64,000 nucleotides of DNA from an uncultured Caldilinea sp. (GCF_937128415.1 NZ_CAKZMJ010000095.1:1-64000); one strand, 5' to 3'. Counted from the first letter of the stretch, positions 37,461-46,782 are shown. The notes: a model not told the origin generated them from the letters alone. Made by a program: numbers and translations.

Positions 37461-38114
37461 TCAGTCTACAAGTTCAATCGTCGCAACGAAGTCGTCGGTC
37501 TGGCGAATGAGGGCATCGATGGCGTCCGCGCCGTCATCGAACTGGCCGAGCCGCACAATGCCGGTGAAGTAGCCAATATCCTTGTACATGAAGACGAGAA
37601 CACCCGCCGGGGCATAGTAGGTGATGTCGCCCGGCAGCGGATCATCACCCGCGGGCACGCCCTCCATGGTCAATTTCTGCGGCAACGTTGCGAGCTTCTC
37701 CTGACGGCCATAATCGCTGAAGGTGAGCGTCAGCGGAAGCTGAGCGACCAAATCGCGCGCTGTGGCGTTGTCCCAGAGCCGTGCAGTCAGCACCGTATCT
37801 CCGAAAATCACTCGGATGGACGTTTCGGTGCTTGCCGCTTCTTCGTTTGCCGGCATCGGCGTCTCTCCTTCCGTGAATTCTTCCGTTGCGGGTGTTGTCA
37901 ACAACGCATCCGCCGCTGAAGTGGGCGTCGGCGGCGCTGCGATAACTTCGACGACGGTAGGAGCCTCCATCGGCGCGGCCACGGTTGCTGCAGGCGTTGG
38001 CGTCTCAACATCCAACTGTGATGCAGGCATAGGTGTGCAAGCGGCGGCGAGAATTGAGAGAAGAGCGAATGCGCCGACGCGAAGCTGAAGATCAACGTTC
38101 ATCTGTTTTTTCAT
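37461..38114 (-). CDS. Secreted lipoprotein with cyclophilin-like domain
   Basis: 217 residues. The ATG at 38114 opens a lipoprotein signal peptide, with lipobox LAAAC at about residue 26, followed by a Pro/Thr/Ala-rich linker (about 30-100) and a C-terminal beta-barrel (about 105-217) with IRVIFGDTVLTARLWDNATARDL, FSDYGRQEKLATLP, GDITYYAPAGVLVFMYKD and IVRLGQFDDG. This matches the cyclophilin-like fold seen in small bacterial proteins of unknown activity; peptidyl-prolyl isomerase activity is not implied. An alternative ATG is at 38102. It lies 10 bp after the GH78 rhamnosidase stop, so the pair is probably co-transcribed. Confidence 0.7.
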   Translation of the reverse strand: MKKQMNVDLQLRVGAFALLSILAAACTPMPASQLDVETPTPAATVAAPMEAPTVVEVIAAPPTPTSAADALLTTPATEEFTEGETPMPANEEAASTETSIRVIFGDTVLTARLWDNATARDLVAQLPLTLTFSDYGRQEKLATLPQKLTMEGVPAGDDPLPGDITYYAPAGVLVFMYKDIGYFTGIVRLGQFDDGADAIDALIRQTDDFVATIELVD

Positions 38115-38124
38115 CCTGAAATCT

Positions 38125-40617
38125 CTAAACGGCAATCTCATATCTTCCTTCCGGCAACTCATGCACGGGTTTTCCTACGAGATCCAAGACAACCGGGATC
38201 GGCGAGTCAATTACCACCTGCTCCCGGTTTGCGTCGACCGAAATCATGCCATGGGGCGTCGGGACATTCCCTTTTGCCCACTGGAGCCGCCCCAGACGCG
38301 GGGCGATGCGCGCTTTCGTGTACCCCGGCGCTGCGGGCGTCACCCCCAGGGTGTAGAAGATCATATCGCGCGTCGGGGTGCAGCTCCAGCCGTGAACATG
38401 CGTGCCCCAGCCCCAACACTCGCCGATCGTGTCGTAGCCATCGACAAGGAACTCCGACCAGCGGCGGTGTAAATCGGGCAGGAGATCGGCTTTCCCTGCT
38501 TGCGCTACGGCGTCATGCACAACGTAGCTCATAAACGGCTCCGCCAACACGATTTCCCGTTCGGCGTCCCAATCGATCTCATAGATTCCCTGAAGCTGCT
38601 TCTGAGTTTTTTCCTGCGAATATTCTCCCTGTTCGCCGCCGATCCATGAGCGCACCACCAATCGCTCCGGATCGGTGATCACGTCGATGATTCGCCCCCA
38701 CCGGGCTGCCGGCGCCAAACCGGAGACGATCGCCAAAGCCCCGGCCAGTTGGCTCATTTCCGGACGCCGTTCTCCATCCACGAGGTGGTCGATGTAGGAG
38801 CCGCGCTTTTCATCCCAAAAGACTTCGAAGCCCATCCGCGCTCTCGTGTACAGGGCTTCAGCCCAGCGTTGGCGGCCTCGATCTTCCAACCAGCCGGCCA
38901 TTTCTGCGAACTCGCGCAGACCGCGCGCCCATAGCGCAGTCAGCAGGGAGCTTGTGTCATTCACCAACACGCTTGACCAGTCCACCAGATTCCATTCCGT
39001 TACATCCTTGAGCACCCCTTCCTGGGCCTGGTAGGAGGCGTACCAGCGCAGTATGCGTTCCGCAATAGGCATCAACCCGGCGACGAAATCACGGTTCCCG
39101 CTGAAACGGTAGCAGTTGTAGACGCCGTGAATCCAGTGCAGCGCCCAGTCGGGAATGGTGAAAGCGCCCTTGGCCTCGATCTCGCCTACGACGCTCATCG
39201 GCAACATGCCGTCCGATCGCGGAGAGGCGCCCAGCGTCAGATAATGCCAGGCCAGTCGCCAATCGCTGTTTGTCGCCAGATGAACCATCTGATGGACGAC
39301 GCCATCCCCCACCCAGGCGCGCTGCTCGCGCGTCGGACAATCGATGAACGCGTCGTGCGAGCAAAGTTGCACCGTGCGCACACCCGCCGCAAAGATGTGG
39401 TTCAGCATTTCATCGTCGCAGACGAAGTTTCCGCTCTCCGTCCAGGGATAGAGATGCTCCTGCACGGCGAAACTCTGAAGCGTGACGGGGCCTTCCACTC
39501 CATGCACCAGGATATAGGCATAACGAAAGCCGTTTGACTCAAACGCTTGAAAGCGATCGTTTTCTCCGCGGGCAATATAGCGCGCTCCGGAGCGAACGTC
39601 GATGTTGCTGGTGGGCGTGATGAGCGGCTCTTCCAGATAAGCGAGATCGAGCACGGCGCCGGCCGGCGCCTGAATCTCGAACGTGACAAAACCCGATACG
39701 ATGCGACCCATATCAAGGCTTAGCCGGGCAATTTTATCGGACAATACATTCACCGTGACAGGCAAGTGCGCAACAGAAGAGGAACGCACGGGGCGAAGCG
39801 CCGCTGTGGCCCGCACCCGTTTGTTGGGGCTAGCCGTCGATGGGTCCACCGCGCCATTTAACTCCTCCATCTGGATCGCAGCAGGCGTCTGCAACAGACC
39901 GCCAAGCCTGGCGATCGGGCGAGGGTGCAACGGGCCATATGGGTCGGTTGGAGGCTGTGTTCGCGCAAAGCCTCCAATGTGCATGGCGGGAATGACCTGC
40001 GCTGCACCCCAAGCGCTGTCGTCGAACCTGGCTTCGCGCCAGCTGTGAGGAAAGCGTCGCGCATCGAAAACCTCGACAGGAAGGCCGCCGCCCACCGGAT
40101 CATCGACGTCGTTGCGCCACTCGTCCGACCATGCATCCACATTTTTGGCTTTCCAGCTTCCATCGCTGACCAGCCAACCTGCTGCTCCTAGATTCGCTTC
40201 AAAGACCAGGACGCCGGTTTTGCCCAGCGTAAGATTGGGCGCGGCCGGCATCCAGTAGGAATTCGGCCTGCCGTAATACTTGACGTACACCGCCAGAATG
40301 TTTTCGCCCGGCTGAAGGTGGGGGGCGAGATCGAAGAAATCATAGTGCAGTCGTCGCGGTTGACTGCGGATGGGACCGCGAAAGACCTCTTGCTCATTCA
40401 CGAACAGAACGTATCGCGAATCGGCGGTGATGCGCGCCGGAGCGCGGTCAGGAACCAGGTCGAGATGGAAACGCTTGCGAAAGAGCGCATGGCGCTCCGG
40501 CGCGTGTGGATCGATAGCTGCCGCCAACCCTGCAGCGGGCTTGACCGCTTCTTCCGGCGTCCAGATCCAATGACCGCGCCACCGAATCTCAGAAAAGTCA
40601 CTAGGTGTGATAGACAT
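38125..40617 (-). CDS. Alpha-L-rhamnosidase, glycoside hydrolase family 78
   Basis: 830 residues. N-terminal beta domains (about 1-250: WIWTPEEAV, ADSRYVLFVNEQEVFRGP, NSYWMPAAPNL) precede the (alpha/alpha)6 barrel with the hallmark DCPTREQRAWVGDG (catalytic acid region), IPDWALHWIHGVYNCYR, FMSYVVHDAVAQAG and the closing GWGTHVHGWSCTPTRDMIFYTLGVTPAAPGY. The C-terminal beta domain follows. It cleaves terminal alpha-L-rhamnose from plant glycosides or pectin. There is no signal peptide, so it probably acts on imported substrates. It precedes the lipoprotein gene. Confidence 0.9.
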   Translation of the reverse strand: MSITPSDFSEIRWRGHWIWTPEEAVKPAAGLAAAIDPHAPERHALFRKRFHLDLVPDRAPARITADSRYVLFVNEQEVFRGPIRSQPRRLHYDFFDLAPHLQPGENILAVYVKYYGRPNSYWMPAAPNLTLGKTGVLVFEANLGAAGWLVSDGSWKAKNVDAWSDEWRNDVDDPVGGGLPVEVFDARRFPHSWREARFDDSAWGAAQVIPAMHIGGFARTQPPTDPYGPLHPRPIARLGGLLQTPAAIQMEELNGAVDPSTASPNKRVRATAALRPVRSSSVAHLPVTVNVLSDKIARLSLDMGRIVSGFVTFEIQAPAGAVLDLAYLEEPLITPTSNIDVRSGARYIARGENDRFQAFESNGFRYAYILVHGVEGPVTLQSFAVQEHLYPWTESGNFVCDDEMLNHIFAAGVRTVQLCSHDAFIDCPTREQRAWVGDGVVHQMVHLATNSDWRLAWHYLTLGASPRSDGMLPMSVVGEIEAKGAFTIPDWALHWIHGVYNCYRFSGNRDFVAGLMPIAERILRWYASYQAQEGVLKDVTEWNLVDWSSVLVNDTSSLLTALWARGLREFAEMAGWLEDRGRQRWAEALYTRARMGFEVFWDEKRGSYIDHLVDGERRPEMSQLAGALAIVSGLAPAARWGRIIDVITDPERLVVRSWIGGEQGEYSQEKTQKQLQGIYEIDWDAEREIVLAEPFMSYVVHDAVAQAGKADLLPDLHRRWSEFLVDGYDTIGECWGWGTHVHGWSCTPTRDMIFYTLGVTPAAPGYTKARIAPRLGRLQWAKGNVPTPHGMISVDANREQVVIDSPIPVVLDLVGKPVHELPEGRYEIAV

Positions 40618-40639
40618 GGATGATCTCTCTTTTCTAAAC

Positions 40640-41272
40640 TCAATGCATGCCGTTCACACTCTTCACACAGTCGCTCAGAGCAGCCATTGCGCCGTGAATG
40701 TCGAACACGGGTGGATTGCTCCCTGGGGTTGGAGCAATGAACAGGCTAATCTCATCGACCAGACCGGCCAGGAGCAGCGCATCCTTGATTACATCTCCGC
40801 TGTCTAGCAGCAGACAACGGATCCCCAGATCGCGGTGCCGCGTCTTCAACACCCCTTCTAGATTGATCTCGCGCTCCCCGGCGAAGATATAAGAGACGCC
40901 ATCCGCCCGCAGACCGGCGAGATGGCTGTCTGCAACCGCCTGCGTCAGCACTACAATGAGCGGATCGCCATCCACCTCACTGCGCCCCCATGCGATCTCG
41001 CCGTTAGCGTCGAGCACCACGACCCACGCGTCGGCTTCTTCTTGGGCAAACCAGTTCTCTCGTGGCAACGGCGCTCCTGTGTGCGGCGGATAGGGAGCGT
41101 CGCGCAGGGCGAATTCCTGCCCCGTGACCCGTCCCACCAGCCAGGCGTCCCACTCAAGTGCGACAGGCAGCCGCTCGCCCCCCTTATGCTCTTCAGTCAG
41201 AGGACGCCGTTGGTTGGGAAAAATGCGCTGATCTACACTTGGCGTCATGTGGCAGATGACATAAGGCCTCAT
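40640..41272 (-). CDS. RibD-C/dihydrofolate-reductase-like protein, degenerate paralogue
   Basis: 210 residues, about 20 residues shorter at the C-terminus than its neighbour (41283-41972). The start MRPYVICHMTPSVDQ differs at the SVDG motif (Gln for Gly), and the conserved LLLEGGG near 160 has become LLLDSGD. A 142-bp stretch is identical to the neighbour. These changes argue that it is decaying or repurposed. Family members reduce a pyrimidine or aldehyde group with NAD(P)H. It starts 10 bp after the neighbour's stop, so both come from one transcript. Confidence 0.75.
   Translation of the reverse strand: MRPYVICHMTPSVDQRIFPNQRRPLTEEHKGGERLPVALEWDAWLVGRVTGQEFALRDAPYPPHTGAPLPRENWFAQEEADAWVVVLDANGEIAWGRSEVDGDPLIVVLTQAVADSHLAGLRADGVSYIFAGEREINLEGVLKTRHRDLGIRCLLLDSGDVIKDALLLAGLVDEISLFIAPTPGSNPPVFDIHGAMAALSDCVKSVNGMH
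41008..41149. repeat. 142-bp identical duplicate of 41708-41849
   Basis: Every base of 41008-41149 equals 41708-41849 (offset 700 bp), while flanking regions of the two RibD-like genes are clearly more diverged. This points to a tandem duplication with recent gene conversion. Confidence 0.9.
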
Positions 41273-41282
41273 AAACTTCGTA

Positions 41283-41972
41283 TTAGCTCCATGAAAACCG
41301 ATAGCGCAGCCAGACCAGACCGCCCTCCATCACCTGGCAGCTTTCCAGCGCCAAGCCTATTCTCTTTAGAGCGGCCGGCTCTCCGTGGATGTCAAATACG
41401 GCGGGGCCGCCTGGCGTCCCATCGACGCTAGGGGCGAGGATCAGGCTGAGTTCATCGACCAATCCCGCCTGAAGCAGTGCGCCGTTGGCTGCGCCCCCGC
41501 CCTCCAAAAGCAGACGACGAATTCCCAGCTCGCGATGCAGTGTCTCCAGCGCCGTCGTCAGGTCGATCGTCTGCACCCCGGCGAAGATGTAAGAGACGCC
41601 ATCCGCCCGCAGGCCGGCGAGATGGCTGTCTGCAACCGCCTGCGTCAACACCACGACGAGCGGATCGCCGCCCACTTCGCTGCGCCCCCATGCGATCTCG
41701 CCGTTAACGTCGAGCACCACGACCCACGCGTCGGCTTCTTCTTGGGCAAACCAGTTCTCTCGTGGCAACGGCGCTCCTGTGTGCGGCGGATAGGGAGCGT
41801 CGCGCAGGGCGAATTCCTGCCCCGTGACCCGTCCCACCAGCCAGGCGTCTCCGGCGAGTTCGTTGTGCAGCCGTTCGTATATCCCCCGATCTTCCACCGG
41901 TGGATGCCAGCGATTGGGGAGGATGCGTCCGTCCACGCTCGCTATCATGTGGCAGATGACATAAGGTTTCAT
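41283..41972 (-). CDS. RibD-C/dihydrofolate-reductase-like NAD(P)H reductase, intact paralogue
   Basis: 229 residues. The ATG at 41972 is used: the upstream ATG at 41984 is itself part of the Shine-Dalgarno sequence (ATGAGGAGC). Motifs: ICHMIASVDGRI (SVDG) at the N-terminus, a glycine-rich RRLLLEGGGAANGALLQAGLVDEL near 165 and the conserved C-terminal barrel strands. This is the fold of the RibD C-terminal reductase and of DHFR. It is a stand-alone reductase; substrate unknown. The following gene is its degenerate copy. Confidence 0.85.
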   Translation of the reverse strand: MKPYVICHMIASVDGRILPNRWHPPVEDRGIYERLHNELAGDAWLVGRVTGQEFALRDAPYPPHTGAPLPRENWFAQEEADAWVVVLDVNGEIAWGRSEVGGDPLVVVLTQAVADSHLAGLRADGVSYIFAGVQTIDLTTALETLHRELGIRRLLLEGGGAANGALLQAGLVDELSLILAPSVDGTPGGPAVFDIHGEPAALKRIGLALESCQVMEGGLVWLRYRFSWS

Positions 41973-42028
41973 GATGCTCCTCATTATTTGTATCGACGCC
42001 TATGACAAGCCTTAGCGCAGATCCCCTA

Positions 42029-43270
42029 TCATGCTGCTTCACCAGAAGCGGTGCGCGGCGTAGGAAAAGCGCTGCGTTCTCGCAGCGCAAAGATGGTTGC
42101 GGGGAGGGAAAACAGCAGCAAAGCAGCGCTCGCGGCAATCGCACCGAGGGCGCCGCTGGCGTCGATGGCGACGCCGCCCACCGCCGCTCCCAGGGTGATC
42201 GCCAGCTGTGTTGTGGCGACGAACAGCCCACCTCCGCTTTCAGCATCTTCAGGCACGGTGCGCGTGATCCACGTGGTCCAGCCGATCGGTGCGATGCTGA
42301 AGGCAAATCCCCAAAGCGCCACCAAGCCTGCCGTCACAAGCGGGTCGCCGCCAAATGTCGTCAATCCGATTGCCAGGGCGCACATGAACAGCGGCAAGAG
42401 GATAAGTGTTAGCTGCAGGTTACGCGTCAGCATGGCGCCGGCAAGGACAGTTCCTATCACACTTGCAACGCCGAATCCGAGCTGAATCAAAGAAAGCTCA
42501 CGCACACCCACACCGGTTACGGTTTCGAGAAAAGGTCGCAGGTAGGTGAAATACGCAAAATGTCCGGCGAAGAACAAAAGAACACCCATCATGCCCATGC
42601 GAATTTGCGGGCGCCATAACACATGCATCATCGTGGCAAGCCGCGTCCGCCCGCGTGAGGGCATCGATGGCAGCGCCACGAATTGCCACGCCAGCGCCGC
42701 TAGGCCTAGCGCCGCAACGCCCAGGAAGACGCTGCGCCAGCCAATGATGCTGCCGAGAACGCTGCCAATAGGAACCGCGGCAATCGAGGCGATGGTTCCC
42801 CCGCCAAAGATGATGGAAAGTGCGCGCGGCACGAGCGAGGCAGGCGCCAGCCGCATCGCCACCGCCGCGCAGAACGACCACGTCCCGCCGAGGGCAACGC
42901 CTAGCAACATCCGCGCCGCCAGGAGCAGCGCCAGATTAGGTGCAACTGAGACCAGCAGATTCGAGACGATCTGCAGGATCGCAAGGAGCAAGAGCAGAAC
43001 GCGGCGGTCCAGACTCCGTGCAGCAAAGGCGATGACCAGACTCGTCACGAATGCGGCCGCCGAGGTGGCCGTCATCGTTTGCCCTGCAAGCCCCTCGCTG
43101 ATGTGCAGGTCGGCCGCCATCGGCGTCAGCAGGCTGACCGGCAGCGTTTGTGCGGCTGTCAAGACAATCACGCCAAACGTCAATGCAAAAATCGCTCCCC
43201 AAGCCGGTTTCACTTTCCCTTCTTCTGCGCCTGAATTCATGTTTTTGAAAGGAGAGGTTGTATCACTCAC
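42029..43270 (-). CDS. MFS transporter (DHA1/AraJ-like drug or sugar efflux)
   Basis: 413 residues with 12 predicted helices. It has a cytoplasmic N-terminus, motif A-like AFAARSLDRRVLLLLLA after TM2, GVALGGTWSFCAAVAMRLAP near TM4 and GGGTIASIAAVPIGSVLGSIIGWRSVF in TM5. The gene starts with GTG after GAGG. MFS efflux pumps near electrophile-responsive enzymes often export toxic products, but this link is inference. It lies 125 bp downstream of the aldo/keto reductase stop. Confidence 0.88.
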   Translation of the reverse strand: MSDTTSPFKNMNSGAEEGKVKPAWGAIFALTFGVIVLTAAQTLPVSLLTPMAADLHISEGLAGQTMTATSAAAFVTSLVIAFAARSLDRRVLLLLLAILQIVSNLLVSVAPNLALLLAARMLLGVALGGTWSFCAAVAMRLAPASLVPRALSIIFGGGTIASIAAVPIGSVLGSIIGWRSVFLGVAALGLAALAWQFVALPSMPSRGRTRLATMMHVLWRPQIRMGMMGVLLFFAGHFAYFTYLRPFLETVTGVGVRELSLIQLGFGVASVIGTVLAGAMLTRNLQLTLILLPLFMCALAIGLTTFGGDPLVTAGLVALWGFAFSIAPIGWTTWITRTVPEDAESGGGLFVATTQLAITLGAAVGGVAIDASGALGAIAASAALLLFSLPATIFALRERSAFPTPRTASGEAA

Positions 43271-43395
43271 GCCGACGCCTCATCTCTAGCCAATGAAGTT
43301 GATAGCTCTCGAACCCACGTGCCGCAACCCATGCCGGTGATGAACCAGACCTTGCTCATAAAGGTTCTCTGATAGAGTGGTTTTCTTTCCATTCC

Positions 43396-44364
43396 TCAGT
43401 AGCGATCGCCGACCACGGTGATCTGCGCCATTGCGTAGTCAATTGCGCGAAGATCTTCCGCCGTCAGGTGGACATTCAGTGCGCCGAGGTTTTCCTCCAG
43501 CCGTTCGAGCTTGCGCGAGCCGGGAATCGGCGCGATCCAGGGCTTCTGCGCCAGCAGCCAGGCCAGCGCGATCTGCGCCGGCGTGGCGCCCTTCTCGGCG
43601 CCGATGCGCTCCAATAATTCGACCACCACCCGATTGGCCCGAATGGCTTCACGCGTGAAGCGAGGGTTGCGACTGCGAATGTCATTGGGCGCAAAGGTGG
43701 TGTTTTCATCGATCTTGCCGGTCAGGTAGCCGCGGCCCAGCGGGCTGTACGGCACCAGGCCAATGCCCAGCTCCTCACACGTCGCCAGCACGCCGTTCTC
43801 CTCAATGGCTCTCCACCAGATCGAATATTCGCTTTGCAGCGCCGTCACCGGCTGCACGGCGTGGGCGCGGCGAATCTGCTCTGCGCTGGCTTCGGAAAGG
43901 CCAAAGTGTTTGACCTTGCCTTCTCGGATCAAATCCTGCACCGCGCCGGCCACATCCTCCATCGGCACGTTGGGATCGGGACGATGCTGGTAGAACAGAT
44001 CAATCGCTTCGACGCGCAGCCGCTTGAGCGACGCCTCGGCCACGCGCTTGATCTGCTCCGGTCGACTGTCCAGCCCCACCGTCGGGTGCGGCCCTGTCAC
44101 CGGGTCGTGTTTGAAGCCGAACTTGGTGGCGACTACCACTTTCCCCTTGAACGGCTCCAGCGCCTCGCCGACCAATTCTTCGTTGGTGAACGGACCGTAG
44201 ACCTCCGCCGTGTCGAAGAAGGTGACGCCCCGATCCACCGCCGCGTGGATGAGATTGATCATCTCCTGTTTGTCGGTCGGTGTGTCGCCAAAGCTCATCC
44301 GCATACAGCCCAGCCCGAGGGCCGAGACGGTGAGTCCACTTTTGCCTAGCACGCGCATTTGCAT
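43396..44364 (-). CDS. Aldo/keto reductase (AKR13/YajO-like)
   Basis: 322 residues. Tetrad: Asp51 and Tyr56 in FFDTAEVYGPF, Lys81 in VVVATKFGF, His127 in DLFYQHRPDP. The segment PYSPLGRGYLTGKIDENTTFAPNDIR and PIPGSRKLERLEENLGA mark the AKR13 branch (e.g. 1-deoxy-xylulose- or IolS-like). It reduces aldehydes with NADPH. It overlaps the small reading frame at 44346-44564 by 19 bp. Confidence 0.92.
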   Translation of the reverse strand: MQMRVLGKSGLTVSALGLGCMRMSFGDTPTDKQEMINLIHAAVDRGVTFFDTAEVYGPFTNEELVGEALEPFKGKVVVATKFGFKHDPVTGPHPTVGLDSRPEQIKRVAEASLKRLRVEAIDLFYQHRPDPNVPMEDVAGAVQDLIREGKVKHFGLSEASAEQIRRAHAVQPVTALQSEYSIWWRAIEENGVLATCEELGIGLVPYSPLGRGYLTGKIDENTTFAPNDIRSRNPRFTREAIRANRVVVELLERIGAEKGATPAQIALAWLLAQKPWIAPIPGSRKLERLEENLGALNVHLTAEDLRAIDYAMAQITVVGDRY

Positions 44365-44564
44365 TGGAGCGCTCCTTGAGGGTGCATCTTCACAGGTTGA
44401 TGGTGGACGTTGAAACGATCGGCAAACTGTCTGATCTGCTTTGCAGGCGCTGAAAAGCGGATCAACTCATACGCTGCAAAATCGCCGCAATCCTTGAAGG
44501 CGGGACGACGTTGCATCGCAGCGTCGCGTTCGGCCCGCAACATCAATTGAATTTCAGGAACCAT
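44346..44564 (-). CDS. Small hypothetical protein overlapping the aldo/keto reductase start
   Basis: 72 residues. GGGAGG lies 7 bases before the ATG at 44564, a strong ribosome-binding site; the longer frame to 44738 lacks such support. The sequence contains a helical, charged N-terminus (RAERDAAMQRRPAFKDC) and a Cys-containing tail (LQCKCAC), and its last 19 bp overlap the next gene's start, as in coupled operons. I do not recognise a family; it may be a small regulatory peptide or a chance frame. Confidence 0.35.
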   Translation of the reverse strand: MVPEIQLMLRAERDAAMQRRPAFKDCGDFAAYELIRFSAPAKQIRQFADRFNVHHQPVKMHPQGALQCKCAC

Positions 44565-44753
44565 GGTGAACCTCCCTACCCTGAACTTTTCACAGCCCGT
44601 CCATCGAGCTGTGAAATTAATTCGTTTCCCATGGTTCAGTCTAGCGAGTTGCAGAATAAAGTGGTATGCGATTCCTCCAGCATCCTTGTCTGATCCTGCA
44701 AACCTTCCCGGAAGGGAGAACCGAGGCGTCGAGCGCACTTACAAAAATGTGGC

Positions 44754-45500
44754 CTACAACTCCTGACGCGTAGGGCGGAACAGAATCTCGTTCACATCCA
44801 CCTCCTCCGGTTGGCTGATCACAAAGGCCACCATGCGGGCGAAAGAGTCGGCGGGAATCGCAAACTCTGCATAGAAGCGCCGCAGGTTCTCCGCTACATC
44901 CGGCTCCGTCACGCTCTCCGGCAGTTCCGTGGCGACGGCGCCGGGGGAGATGACGGTGGTGCGAATGTTGTAGGGCTTGACCTCCATGCGCAGCCCTTCT
45001 GAGATCACGCGCACCGCCGTCTTGGTGGCGGCGTAGACGACCCCGCCTGGACGCACCTTGTGTCCCGCCACCGACGACACGTTGATGATGTGGCCGGATT
45101 TCTGTTGCTGCATGTACGGGAGCGCGGCGGCGATGCCGTAGAGCACGCCCTTGATGTTCACATCGATCATGCGATTCCAGTCATCGACCTTGAGCCGCTC
45201 CAGAGGAGAGTGCGGCATGACGCCGGCGTTGTTGATCATGACGTCGAGCCGTCCATAGCTTTGCACGGCGGCGTCGACCAACCGTTTCACCTGGTCGTAG
45301 TCGGTGACATCGGTTGCGACGGCGAGCGCCCTGCCGCCGTTGGCGACCAACTCCTCCGTCAGCGCCTGGATGCGGTCGCCGCGCCGCGCTCCTAGTGCAA
45401 CGGACGCTCCCTCGGCGGCGAGCAGGCGGGCGGTCGCTTCGCCCAGCCCGCTGCTCGCTCCCGTGATGACGACGACTTTTCCTGCGATAGGATTGTTCAT
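44754..45500 (-). CDS. Short-chain dehydrogenase/reductase (classical SDR)
   Basis: 248 residues. Motifs: VITGASSGLGEATARLL (TGxxxGxG), MINNAGVM, HIINVSSVAGH and the catalytic YAATK. Classical NAD(P)-dependent alcohol/keto reductase, YdfG-like. It lies 12 bp downstream of the CMD gene, in the operon divergent from the AraC-family regulator. Confidence 0.94.
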   Translation of the reverse strand: MNNPIAGKVVVITGASSGLGEATARLLAAEGASVALGARRGDRIQALTEELVANGGRALAVATDVTDYDQVKRLVDAAVQSYGRLDVMINNAGVMPHSPLERLKVDDWNRMIDVNIKGVLYGIAAALPYMQQQKSGHIINVSSVAGHKVRPGGVVYAATKTAVRVISEGLRMEVKPYNIRTTVISPGAVATELPESVTEPDVAENLRRFYAEFAIPADSFARMVAFVISQPEEVDVNEILFRPTRQEL

Positions 45501-45512
45501 AGGAGTAGCCCC

Positions 45513-45836
45513 TTATCGATTGAAGACTTCGCGGGCGACGCGAACGGCCGACATCGCCCGCGGCCAACCCGCGTAGAAGGCGAGATGGATGATCACCTCG
45601 GCCAGCTCGCTTTCCGTCAGGCCGTTCTCTTTCGCCCGGCGCAGGTGGCCGGCAAGCTGCTCGGTGGCGCCGATGGCGATCAGCGCGGCCACCGTCGCCA
45701 GGCTGCGGTCGCGCGGGGCAAGCTCCGGTCGCGCCCAGACATCCCCAAACAAGATCTCATCGGTCAGCTCCGCCAACTTCGGCGCAAAGTCGCCGACCAA
45801 CTGTTGGGCAACCGTCGGTTGTTTTTGCTCAGGCAT
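45513..45836 (-). CDS. Carboxymuconolactone decarboxylase-like (CMD/AhpD fold) protein
   Basis: 107 residues. The CMD core is RDRSLATVAALIAIGATEQLAGHLRRAKENGLTESELAEVIIHLAFYAGWPRAMSAV. The Glu and His of the active site region are present; the CxxC of AhpD is absent, so a peroxidase role is unlikely. Similar small proteins occur in operons with cupins and aldo/keto reductases. AAAGGAG precedes the ATG, and the SDR gene follows after 12 bp. Confidence 0.85.
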   Translation of the reverse strand: MPEQKQPTVAQQLVGDFAPKLAELTDEILFGDVWARPELAPRDRSLATVAALIAIGATEQLAGHLRRAKENGLTESELAEVIIHLAFYAGWPRAMSAVRVAREVFNR

Positions 45837-45862
45837 CTACCGGCTCCTTTCCATGAAAAACC

Positions 45863-46745
45863 TTACGTTGGACGTCGGAGTTCGCTTAAACGCTTGACGA
45901 CGGCCGGGTCGCGATGGTCGAAGAAGGCGCTGGTCCTGGTGTCTAGCGCAGCGATGGCCGCCATGTCCTCCGGGCTGAGTTCAAAGTCGAAAACGTTGAA
46001 GTTCTCCGCCATGCGCTCTTTGCGCACCGATTTCGGGATCGCTACGATGTGACGTTGGATCAGCCAGCGGAGGATGACCTGCGCAACGGTCTTGTGATGT
46101 TTCGCTGCGATCGCACGCAGCACCTCGTTTTGAAAAATGTTGTTCCTGCCTTCAGCAAACGGCCCCCATGACTCCAGCTGCACCTTGTGCTCTTCCAGGA
46201 ACGCCTGGGTCTCAACCTGCTGGTGGAACGGATGACACTTGATCTGATTCACCGCCGGAACCACCTCGTTATGCACAATGAGGTCCATCAGCCGGTCGGG
46301 GTGGAAGTTGCTGACGCCGATGGCGCGGATGCGTCCTTCGCGGTGCAGCTCCTCCATGGCGCGCCAGGCGCCGTAGACATCACCATAGGGCTGGTGGATC
46401 AGGTAGAGATCGAGATAGTCCAGTTGCAGCCGTTGCATCGACCGCTCGAAGCATCGACCGCTCGAACGCCCGTTTGGTCTTTTCGTAGCCGGCGTCCTGA
46501 ATCCACAGCTTGGTCGTCACGAAAATTTCCTCGCGGGGCACGCCGCTGCGTTTGATGGCATTGCCGACGGCGGCTTCGTTGCCATACGAGGCCGCCGTGT
46601 CAATGAGTCGATAGCCTACTTCCAACGCATCCAGCACGCAGCGCTCGCATTCTGCGGGATCGGTGATCTGAAAGACTCCGAATCCCAAAATCGGCATTTC
46701 GACGCCATTGTTTAGCGTTACAGTTGGGATGATCGACATTTTCAT
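45863..46745 (-). pseudogene. Aldo/keto reductase (AKR5/DkgA-like) broken by a 16-bp duplication
   Basis: Two reading frames cover one AKR. The first (46745 to about 46440) has Asp49 and Tyr54 in RLIDTAASYGN and Lys79 in FVTTKLW. The second (46438 to 45863) has the catalytic His in LYLIHQPYGD and the C-terminal half (FVAIPKSVRKERM). They join at a perfect 16-bp tandem duplication (46435-46450 and 46451-46466), which shifts the frame by one. Deleting one copy restores a continuous protein of about 280 residues similar to 2,5-diketo-D-gluconate reductase. It could be a true pseudogene, a sequencing error or phase variation. It sits in the AraC-divergent operon. Confidence 0.9.
46435..46466. repeat. 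Perfect 16-bp tandem duplication causing a frameshift
   Basis: GCATCGACCGCTCGAA occurs twice without a gap. Because 16 is not a multiple of three, it interrupts the aldo/keto reductase gene. Confidence 0.95.
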
Positions 46746-46782
46746 GCGCCTCTTCGGTGTCCGATAGTCCTAATCGATCTTC

